Below are positions 7,196-13,613 of a stretch of 13,613 nucleotides of DNA, in pieces. The notes beneath the pieces are model-generated. The model saw only the letters and a program-made list of their open reading frames with translations, had not been told where the DNA came from and did no database searches. How positions within the stretch are numbered: position 1 is the stretch's first letter; each line of letters opens with the position of its first letter. Position numbers and translations under genes: made by a program. Source of the DNA: Candidatus Thorarchaeota archaeon MP8T_1 (GTDB lineage: Archaea; Asgardarchaeota; Thorarchaeia; Thorarchaeales; Thorarchaeaceae); NCBI GenBank assembly GCA_002825465.1, contig PJER01000065.1:1-13613 (forward strand). Direction: 5' to 3'.

Positions 7196-8702
7196 AATGC
7201 AAGAAAGCTCTCACTCCAGACCAGACAAAGGCAATACCAGCTTCATCAGCGGCAGTAATCGATTCATTATCACGTATAGAACCACCGGGTGCAATTACAG
7301 CTTGCACTCCTGCTGCAACTGCAGTATCTATAGAATCACGATAGGGAAAGAATGCATCCGAAGCCATCACTGCTCCTTCAGCACGTTTCCCAGCTCGTTT
7401 CAAAGCAAGCTCAACAGCACCAACTCGTGATGTCTGACCCATCCCAATACCTAAGGTCCTATATCCGGTACTTATGACTGCAGCATTCGATTTTGCATAC
7501 TTGACTATCTTCCATGCGAACATCAATTCTGTAAGTTCTTCATCTGTTGGAGACCTCTTTGATACAAATGTAAGATCACCCCTCGATATCTTGTGTAGGT
7601 TTGCCTGTTGAACAAGAATCCCATTGGGAACTAATCGAATCGCAAGTTCTGGAATTTTATAATCATTGAATGTGCAAAGAATGAGATTCTTCTTTTTGGT
7701 CAAGATATCTCTTGCATTGGGTTCGTACTCAGGAGCTATGATAGCATCAACAAACATTCCATTGAGTTTCTTGGCAAGGGGGATTGTAATTGCTCTATTG
7801 AATCCCATGACTGAGCCAAAAGCTGATAGGTTATCAGTTGCAAATGCATCATCAAAAGCAGACTCAATATCATTTGAACTCGCTACACCGCATGGACTAG
7901 TGTGTTTGATGATTGCGCAGGTCGGATCTTCAAACTCTGAGAGAACACCAATAGCTGAGGAGAAATCTACAATATTGTTGTAAGAGACCTCTTTCCCATG
8001 AATCTGTTTGTAGAAAGGTTTGGTATCAGGATTGAGGTAGTACATTGCTTCTTGATGTGCATTCTCACCATATCGAAGTTCTTGGGGATTATCGAATCCC
8101 ATGACAAAACTGGAAGGCCAAGGTGTATCCGAAGATAGATATCGACTGATTGCGATATCGTACTTGGCAGTATGCTGGAATGCTTTGATAGCTAATTCCT
8201 TTCTTAGATCCTCGGTGATGGCATCGTTGATAATTGCGGAAGCGACTCGTTCGTAATCAAGTGGAGATGACACGACCAGTACTTCATGATAATTCTTTGC
8301 TGCCGCTCGAAGTAGAGTAACCCCACCAATGTCAATATTCTCGATAGCATCTCTTAGTTCGTGTTCGTTGGATATGACCGCTTCGAAGGGATATAGATTA
8401 GCTACAACTAACCCAATAGGTTCAAGTTTCATCTCTCTGAATTCAGTCTCATGCTCTGATGTTCCTAGAATACCCCCCATCACTTTCGGATGCAATGTCT
8501 TTACTCTACCATCAAGAATCTCGGGATAGTTCGTGAAATCTGAAACTCTAGTAACTGTTATTTTAGCTGATTGGAGTAGGGATGTAGTCTTTCCTGTACT
8601 TATAAAATCAAAATGAGAAGAAATGGACTTACAGAATTCAACAATGCCATCCTTATCATAGACGCTGATTATTGCCAATCTTCTTTCCAATAACAACACC
8701 AT
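7194..8702 (-). CDS. purH: Bifunctional AICAR formyltransferase / IMP cyclohydrolase
   Basis: PurH performs the last two steps of IMP synthesis in the cytosol: formylation of AICAR with 10-formyl-tetrahydrofolate, then ring closure. At 502 residues it is full length (the family is about 510-530). The N-terminal cyclohydrolase domain shows ISVYDK, the block ILDGRVKTLHPK (62-73) and IENIDIGG (120-127). The phosphate-loop motif usually written STGGT is STGKT here (35-39). The C-terminal transformylase domain shows LRYGENAHQ (209-217), catalytic K266-H267 in IKHTSPCG, KSN (404-406), GIGMGQ (418-423) and an ending close to DEAGIAFVWSGVRAF. Start is the ATG at 8702; GAGGG lies 14 bases upstream, a longer spacing than at neighbouring genes, so a slightly different start is possible. 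TTTTTAT near 8746 may be its own promoter. Many archaea use PurP and PurO instead, so this is the bacterial-type route. Confidence 0.95.
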   Translation of the reverse strand: MVLLLERRLAIISVYDKDGIVEFCKSISSHFDFISTGKTTSLLQSAKITVTRVSDFTNYPEILDGRVKTLHPKVMGGILGTSEHETEFREMKLEPIGLVVANLYPFEAVISNEHELRDAIENIDIGGVTLLRAAAKNYHEVLVVSSPLDYERVASAIINDAITEDLRKELAIKAFQHTAKYDIAISRYLSSDTPWPSSFVMGFDNPQELRYGENAHQEAMYYLNPDTKPFYKQIHGKEVSYNNIVDFSSAIGVLSEFEDPTCAIIKHTSPCGVASSNDIESAFDDAFATDNLSAFGSVMGFNRAITIPLAKKLNGMFVDAIIAPEYEPNARDILTKKKNLILCTFNDYKIPELAIRLVPNGILVQQANLHKISRGDLTFVSKRSPTDEELTELMFAWKIVKYAKSNAAVISTGYRTLGIGMGQTSRVGAVELALKRAGKRAEGAVMASDAFFPYRDSIDTAVAAGVQAVIAPGGSIRDNESITAADEAGIAFVWSGVRAFLH

Positions 8703-8772
8703 CGATATTGGTGGTACCCTCGTTGGCTCGTGCTCAGCTCCATAAAAACTGATTGCTGGAATTTTATGAGTT

Positions 8773-9579
8773 TTAGAAACCTAGAAGTGATTCACGTTTT
8801 GCAACTGAGTCCAAAGTACCTCCACCATCTACGTTGATGACTTCACCAACTATGTAGCTTGCACCTTTGGAAGCAAGGAAAACAACGGTTTCAGCTATAT
8901 CCTCAGGTTCTCCAACTCTTTTCAATGGGACTTCGACTTTGATGTAGCTATCAACCTTTTCTAAAGTCCAACCAGTTCCTCGTTCAGCCATCTCTTCAGG
9001 TTTCCAAGTTCGAATCAGTCCGGGAGTTATACAATTAACATTGATTCCAAAAGGAGCGAGGTCTCCAGCCAGTCCCAAAGTGAGACCGATAATTCCTGCC
9101 TTACTTGCAGGGTATTGAACTCCAGAAGAGAGGCTTCCATTTGTTCCAGCACCACTTGAGATATTGATGATCTTGCCGTATCTCTTTGGAATCATCTTCG
9201 CAGCGCAGGCTCGCGCGAAGTTGAAGTAACCTGTAAGATTCACTGCAATAACCTTGTCCCAAGTTTCTTGTGTGGTTTCTGTCACAATTGCATATCCTCC
9301 AGAGATGTACGCATTATTGACAAGGACATCGATTCTACCAAATTTCTCAAACACGTCCTCCACCATTGCATCTACAGCATCTCTATCAACGACATCAATG
9401 TTGTATGCAACCGCTTTGAATCCCTTAGCTTCGATTTCAGATGCGACTCTCTTAGCTCCTTCAATATTGATATCAACAATTACAGAGATAGCACCGCGTT
9501 TTGCGAATGCCCACGCAGTTGCTTCACCAATCCCACGAGCTGCTCCTGTAATAATCACGACATGATCTTGAAATTCCAC
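8773..9579 (-). CDS. Short-chain dehydrogenase/reductase (SDR), probably NAD-dependent
   Basis: This 268-residue protein is a classical SDR of normal length with a Rossmann fold. TGAARGIG (11-18) is the dinucleotide-binding glycine motif, and D36 at the end of the second strand favours NAD(H) over NADP(H). The structural motif NNAG is NNAY here (88-91). The catalytic set is N114, S142 and Y156-x3-K160 (YPASK). PG near 185 and the C-terminal NVDGGG are also typical. The substrate cannot be read; close family members include 3-oxoacyl-ACP reductases and sugar or secondary-alcohol dehydrogenases. The start is GTG, chosen because GGAG lies nine bases upstream. It is 72 bases after the LRR gene and 70 bases before purH on the same strand, so cotranscription is possible, but no functional link is obvious. 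Confidence 0.92.
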   Translation of the reverse strand: MEFQDHVVIITGAARGIGEATAWAFAKRGAISVIVDINIEGAKRVASEIEAKGFKAVAYNIDVVDRDAVDAMVEDVFEKFGRIDVLVNNAYISGGYAIVTETTQETWDKVIAVNLTGYFNFARACAAKMIPKRYGKIINISSGAGTNGSLSSGVQYPASKAGIIGLTLGLAGDLAPFGINVNCITPGLIRTWKPEEMAERGTGWTLEKVDSYIKVEVPLKRVGEPEDIAETVVFLASKGASYIVGEVINVDGGGTLDSVAKRESLLGF

Positions 9580-9588
9580 AATTATCTT

Positions 9589-9592
9589 CTCC
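9589..9592 (-). promoter_or_regulatory. Ribosome binding site supporting the GTG start of the SDR gene
   Basis: GGAG on the minus strand is nine bases upstream of the GTG at 9579, the same spacing as at uvrA. This supports GTG as the start despite the lack of a nearby ATG. Confidence 0.6.
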
Positions 9593-9651
9593 GAAGATTC
9601 AATTGACTCATTGGCTAGACTGCTTTCCTCTATTAGAAACTAGCGAATTCT

Positions 9652-10779
9652 TCATTTTAGGTCGCTAAGATTGATCCTTATTGAGTCGTCTGAAGTTGCC
9701 GCAATCATAGTCATTTGATTCTTACTTCTGAAATCAGCTAGCTGCCAGATATATTCTATCATTTCACTTGAGAGGTTTTGGGGAAGTTCAATCTGTGGTT
9801 CTGGAGAATCAATGCCATGAGCCTGCAAAACCTTACGATTTTTCCAACCTATAATCGGGTATTCGTTTTTCTCTTGAATGGTCTTGATTTCAAAACCTAT
9901 GGTTGAGAGTGCTTCCTGGATCAATGAGAATTCTCGCATCTCGCAAGTAGTTCCCATATTCAAATTTTCAAGTATTTCATAACCATAGGAACTAAGCCAA
10001 AGCATCCGTAAATCTGCATAATGAGTATCTACTGATTCACCAACGGACTCTAAGAGTATAATGCTCTCTTTATCAATTGGGAATTTCATTACAGGAACAA
10101 AAAGGCGATTCATTTCAGCAACCCTATTCTCAACGACATCATCAATACGCATCACTAGGTCACCCTGATGTTTCATAACTTGGATGTCAAGATCAATAGT
10201 AGGTTCTCCATTATCGATTTTTTCAGCAAGAATAGACACCAAACGAGCTTCTACTTCCTTTAAGTCACCTGAGCTTAAAGTGTGTTCAAGAATCGCTCTA
10301 CTCTCATTCAGTCCAACATCGAGCATTCCCATCCATCCACTTCCGATGACCCTGAGTGAATTCTGGAACAGGTGGATTACTTTCCAATCAGGTTCGTGTT
10401 TTCGAATATAATCATAAGAAATCCTGATTGCATTCAGGCTGGGAAGAAATGTCAGAGCATCAAAGGTCTCAACAGCATCAAGAACTACTTCACGTGCAAC
10501 ATCCTCCATTGTATCATTACTCAGAAGGGTTTCTGCATCTGTTTCACCATCAAGAATTAGAGTCCTGAGATTCTTACAAGTAATTAGTGGAGTTACATCT
10601 AGTTGCTCAATCTTGTTATCATTCAAACAAATCTTGCGTATGTTATGATTCGAGTCTAATTGTGAAGTATCAAATTGGAGTATATCGAGATTTCTCAAAT
10701 CGAGTGTGGAGTCTTTTGATTTGTAGGTAACTCTCTTCTTTTTGCCTGATGATGTGAAATACTCCAGATAATCACTCAA
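9652..10779 (-). CDS. LRR-containing protein with an unrecognised C-terminal region
   Basis: This cytosolic-looking protein has 375 residues, with no signal peptide or membrane helix. Residues about 25-78 contain roughly two to three leucine-rich-repeat units: LDLRNLDILQFD, IRKICLNDNKIEQLD and LRTLILDGE, with the typical LxLxxNxI spacing. LRRs usually bind proteins. The rest (about 85-375) is not a family I recognise; it is mixed helix and strand, mildly acidic, with a Trp/Gly segment (SGWMGM, about 155) and a possible small C-terminal domain near 290-340 (ALSTIGFEIKTI, IIGWKNRKVLQAHGI). The start is TTG at 10779, supported only by a weak GAGAGTG upstream, so the N-terminus is less certain. 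It is the first gene of the minus-strand run LRR, SDR, purH and is divergent from the M20 gene, with about 110 bases between likely starts. Confidence 0.75.
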   Translation of the reverse strand: MSDYLEYFTSSGKKKRVTYKSKDSTLDLRNLDILQFDTSQLDSNHNIRKICLNDNKIEQLDVTPLITCKNLRTLILDGETDAETLLSNDTMEDVAREVVLDAVETFDALTFLPSLNAIRISYDYIRKHEPDWKVIHLFQNSLRVIGSGWMGMLDVGLNESRAILEHTLSSGDLKEVEARLVSILAEKIDNGEPTIDLDIQVMKHQGDLVMRIDDVVENRVAEMNRLFVPVMKFPIDKESIILLESVGESVDTHYADLRMLWLSSYGYEILENLNMGTTCEMREFSLIQEALSTIGFEIKTIQEKNEYPIIGWKNRKVLQAHGIDSPEPQIELPQNLSSEMIEYIWQLADFRSKNQMTMIAATSDDSIRINLSDLK

Positions 10780-10889
10780 ACTTTCACTCTCGTATGCTTA
10801 GAATATCCTCTAGAATGTCTTATTCCATTTTCTGTTTTGCAATATGGGAAAATTCAAGATATCGAATGTTTACCCAATCATTGAGTACA

Positions 10890-12041
10890 ATGTGGAAAGA
10901 TAAGGTTCAGTCATATATTGATGATAATAAGAGTCGCTTGGTTAAGATCAGTGATGAGATACATGCAAATCCGGAAGTAGCCAATAAAGAGGTGAAAGCT
11001 TCTCGGTTACTGGCAATAGAGTTGGAGAGAGCCGGATTTAAAGTGGAACTGGGGGTTGCTGGACTTGAGACAGCAATACTGGCAGTACATCCAGAGCAAT
11101 CAGATGGACCAACCATTGCCATACTTGGAGAGTACGACGCACTGCCTGAGATTGGACATGCATGTGGACATAATCTCATTGCTACATCTGCTCTCGGAGC
11201 ATGTCTTGCCATTGGGGCATTCAAGAAAGACATCCCTGGAAAACTGATCTTCATGGGAACACCTGCGGAGGAGGCCAGTGGTGGGAAAATCTTCATGGTA
11301 GAGAAGGGTCTCTTCAAGGACGTTGACGCAGCTATGATGTTCCATCCTTCTCCAGGATATACTATGACTGGGAGGGCAGGGCTGGCACTCACAGAAGTAA
11401 GAATAGAATTCACTGGAAAAGCTGCTCATGCTTCAGGTAGTCCTGAGAAAGGAATCAATGCGCTCGATGCTATCATCCAGACTTTCAATGGCATCAATGC
11501 TCTTCGTCAACATATCAAGAGCGATGCACGAATACATGGGATAATCACTCATGGCGGTGTCAAACCTAATATCGTACCAGATTATGCAGCGGCAGAGTTT
11601 TACGTGCGAGCCTAACTTCTGAGGAAGGTAGAGAACTGCGCTAAAGGGGCTGCTAGTGCAACTGGTGCTACGCTAAAATATACCGTTATCGAACCCTCGT
11701 ATCAATCACGGTTAATGAACCATAAAATGGGTAAACTCTTCGAAGATAATTTGGCTATTATTGGTGAACCTCTCAATCCACTTCCACCTGGCAGCGGTGC
11801 TGGGTCAAGTGATATCGGAAATGTTAGTCAAGTTGTACCGACAATCCATCCCTACATATCCATCTGTGACGATAGTATTGCTGGTCATTCGATTGAATTC
11901 GAGAAAGCATCAGCATCCGAGCGTGCTCATGAAGCGATGCTGAACGCAGCAAAAGCCCTTGCAATGACAGCTCTAGATTTATTCACTAATACTGATGTAA
12001 TGGAGGAGGTAAGAAAGGAGTTTCTCTCAGCAATCAATTAG
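10890..12041 (+). pseudogene. M20-family amidohydrolase (AbgB/PM20D2-like) with an in-frame stop
   Basis: Zinc or manganese peptidases and amidohydrolases of this group cleave amide bonds of N-acyl amino acids, dipeptides or p-aminobenzoyl-glutamate. The ATG at 10890 is preferred because the family N-terminus starts there (KVQSYIDDNKSRLVKISDEIHANPE); an extension back to 10794 looks unlike the family. Metal-site motifs are GHACGHN (89-95), TPAEE (124-128) and FHP (151-153). After codon 241 (ending FYVRA) a TAA occurs at 11613-11615. The same frame then continues for 141 codons with clear family sequence: VENCAKGAASATGA, then SSDIGNVSQVVPTIHP, which carries the last His ligand. Total length, 382 residues plus the stop, is near normal (about 390). 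The truncated product lacks the C-terminal part of the catalytic domain and should be inactive. It is a recent pseudogene, a strain variant or a sequence error. It converges on the surface gene with a 10-base gap. Confidence 0.85.
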
Positions 12042-12051
12042 CGAGAAGAAA

Positions 12052-13613
12052 CTACATTGACCGTTTCCTAAGATACAGGATTAGGAGAACAGCGATCACT
12101 CCAATTCCAGCTGAACCTATGGCCACAATTACAGTGTTTATTGGTAGAATTTGGTCAGAACTGTGTACCAAAGTATAGAACATTAGCGGACTCTCATAGA
12201 CGTTGTGTGCTGAATCCTCAACAACAATTCGATATTGTAAGTTCATGTTTGCATCAATGATTAGAATTTCCGCAATCCATACTCCATTTTGGAAATTCAG
12301 TACGAGGTCGCTTTCATTCTGCCAAGAATCAACTGTAAACCTCATGATCACACTCAGAATATCACTATCATCTGTAATTTCCACTTCAATGTGTAATACA
12401 TCAGTCTGATTTACAGAAATTGATGTAACAGTAAAATTGACCTTTGGAGCAATTACATCCACTATCATATAGGAATGCATTGGAGAAATTTCCCAATTTT
12501 CTGATTGGTCCACTGCGTATATTGAGAAGTACACAGATTCACCAACAAATCCCATTGGTATTGACCCAATCCATGTACCTGAAGTAATGGACATAGTGGA
12601 ATTAGTAAACGTCAATCCAGAATCTAGAGAGTAGCAGAGGATAACTTGTTTTACTCCCCCTGCATCCTCAATTTCAGCTTCTATTGGAACAACCACATTC
12701 TGACCAGTATCAGATAGGTTGGTCAATAATGAGATAGTTGGTGAGAGTGTATCAACTACTGTATAGGCATAAGTTGTTGAAACAGCCCAGTTTCCTACAG
12801 TGTCATTTGCTCTAACTTTATACTCAACAAAAGTCTCGAAATCTTGCCCGGGAATGTTGGCAATGTATAGATGCCCAATTCTATTCATCCAATGACTTAC
12901 CCAAGAACCATTATTGATTCGAACCAAGAGCCAAGCTGTATCAACTATACTGGTGTCGTAGATTGCTGCTGTTACTCTTACCAGTTCGTCAATCTCAGGA
13001 GTCAGGATATTTCGCGAAATAATAATAGCTGGACCTTGAACATCATCAACTGTATAACCAGATACATTAGAAACACCCCAATTCCCTTCACTGTCCTCTG
13101 CTCGAACAAGATACGACACATTTGTACCAGCCAAGAAGAAGGGAATGTATTCAATCCAATTATTTCCAATCTGAAGCATTGTAATATTAGTCCATGTCAG
13201 CTGATTATCAGTTGAATAGCAGAGTTCGACTTGGTGTATTGAACTTGCATCCACAACTGTCGCATTAATGGTCACAATGTTAGAATGAATTGGACTAACA
13301 GGAGTTCTCGTTGTTGAGATAACTGGTCCAAGAGTATCAATTACTGTATAGGAGTACGATTGAGACACAACCCATTCCCATATTCCATTTTGGACATAGA
13401 TTTTGTATTCAATCAGAGTATGTGCTGGAAGAGCTGGAATATCTCCAACCCATTTTTCATCAACTTCAGCCATGGATTGATTGATGAAACCTCCCCCATC
13501 TTGAGAATAGGAAAGAATCGATTGATTGACACCAGAGGCTGCAGATGTACTCATTGTAACATGAACCGATTGACTTTGGGAGGGTGAGAATGGAAACCTT
13601 GTGATAGATAGAT
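12052..13613 (-). CDS. Repeat-rich surface protein with C-terminal anchor (5' end outside window)
   Basis: The frame stays open to the window edge, 19 codons beyond the Met at 13554, and those codons (including RFPFSPSQSQSVHVT) continue the repeat pattern. The Met is therefore internal and the gene is cut. At least five modules of about 97 residues follow each other. Each has a C-terminal pattern EYKVRAxDxxGNWxVSxxxxYTVxDTxxP and an inner LCYSxDxxxTWTN-like segment, resembling Ig-, cadherin- or FN3-like beta-sandwiches of archaeal S-layer and adhesion proteins. Many N-x-S/T sites suggest N-glycosylation. Counting from the Met at 13554, residues 471-494 are one membrane helix, followed by the tail LRKRSM. 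The likely location is outside the cell, anchored at the C-terminus; an envelope or adhesion role is inferred. It is convergent with the M20 pseudogene. Confidence 0.82.
   Translation of the reverse strand, partial: LSITRFPFSPSQSQSVHVTMSTSAASGVNQSILSYSQDGGGFINQSMAEVDEKWVGDIPALPAHTLIEYKIYVQNGIWEWVVSQSYSYTVIDTLGPVISTTRTPVSPIHSNIVTINATVVDASSIHQVELCYSTDNQLTWTNITMLQIGNNWIEYIPFFLAGTNVSYLVRAEDSEGNWGVSNVSGYTVDDVQGPAIIISRNILTPEIDELVRVTAAIYDTSIVDTAWLLVRINNGSWVSHWMNRIGHLYIANIPGQDFETFVEYKVRANDTVGNWAVSTTYAYTVVDTLSPTISLLTNLSDTGQNVVVPIEAEIEDAGGVKQVILCYSLDSGLTFTNSTMSITSGTWIGSIPMGFVGESVYFSIYAVDQSENWEISPMHSYMIVDVIAPKVNFTVTSISVNQTDVLHIEVEITDDSDILSVIMRFTVDSWQNESDLVLNFQNGVWIAEILIIDANMNLQYRIVVEDSAHNVYESPLMFYTLVHSSDQILPINTVIVAIGSAGIGVIAVLLILYLRKRSM
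12151..13323 (-). repeat. Four complete tandem beta-sandwich modules
   Basis: Modules run about 13030-13323, 12739-13029, 12445-12738 and 12151-12444 (98, 97, 98 and 98 codons), with a further partial module up to the window end. The borders are marked by Y-x-V-x-D-x-x-x-P at the end of a module. Module ends are also partly alike in DNA: ACTGTATA occurs near 13343, 13049 and 12758, about 290 bases apart, which supports origin by tandem duplication. Confidence 0.65.

Noticed and set aside
10794..10889. N-terminal extension of the M20 gene (32 codons)
   Set aside because: The extra residues are aromatic- and Ser-rich and unlike the family, whose N-terminus begins at the Met encoded at 10890.
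10907..11413. A 168-codon open frame on the minus strand
   Set aside because: It lies antisense to clear M20 amidohydrolase sequence with metal-site motifs on the plus strand.
11613..11615. Recoded stop codon (selenocysteine or pyrrolysine)
   Set aside because: The codon is TAA, not TGA or TAG, and the lost segment around it is better explained by a deletion.
11715..12041. A separate small gene starting at the ATG at 11715
   Set aside because: It is in the same frame as the upstream M20 sequence, family sequence precedes that ATG, and it contains only the C-terminal part of the M20 catalytic domain.
12151..13323. CRISPR-like or satellite repeats suggested by recurring ACTGTATA motifs
   Set aside because: The spacing of about 290 bases and the intact reading frame show these are coding tandem protein modules, not short direct repeats with spacers.

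Overview
The window most likely comes from an archaeon, plausibly an Asgard lineage such as Thorarchaeia. This is inferred from gene style, not from a marker gene. The pointers are two large surface proteins with extracellular repeat modules and a C-terminal membrane anchor followed by a short basic tail, a leucine-rich-repeat protein of unknown family, Shine-Dalgarno sites of the GGAG type, GTG and TTG starts, and otherwise bacterial-like metabolic and repair genes. No rRNA, tRNA, CRISPR array, transposase or integrase was found.

Layout: (1) 1-513 (+) is the end of an unrecognised gene cut by the window edge. (2) 562-2184 (-) is a membrane-anchored surface protein made of two copies of a domain of about 210 residues. 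(3) A divergent intergenic region at 2185-2393 holds a TATA-like box and an inverted repeat upstream of (4) a uvrA-like gene (2394-5228, +), followed after 20 bases by (5) a 631-residue protein with two nucleotidyltransferase-fold halves (5249-7144, +). These two look like one operon, closed by a hairpin-plus-T-run terminator. (6) On the minus strand, reading leftward, come an LRR-containing protein (10779-9652), a short-chain dehydrogenase (9579-8773) and purH (8702-7194), with gaps of about 70 bases. (7) 10890-12041 (+) is an M20 amidohydrolase gene interrupted by one in-frame TAA. (8) 12052-13613 (-) is a second surface protein of at least five modules of about 97 residues with a C-terminal anchor; its 5' end lies outside the window.

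The most interesting unit is the uvrA plus double-nucleotidyltransferase operon. The UvrA keeps both ATPase halves and the UvrB-binding region, but its first zinc site is C-x2-H...C-x2-C instead of four cysteines. In the partner, half one has N-x-N where the catalytic D-x-D should be, while half two keeps D-x-D but has Glu at the usual third acid. This suggests an asymmetric enzyme. The M20 gene is also informative: its stop codon can be explained by a single 21-base in-frame deletion between copies of a putative short repeat. purH indicates the bacterial-type last two steps of IMP synthesis. The two surface proteins are probably envelope or adhesion components.
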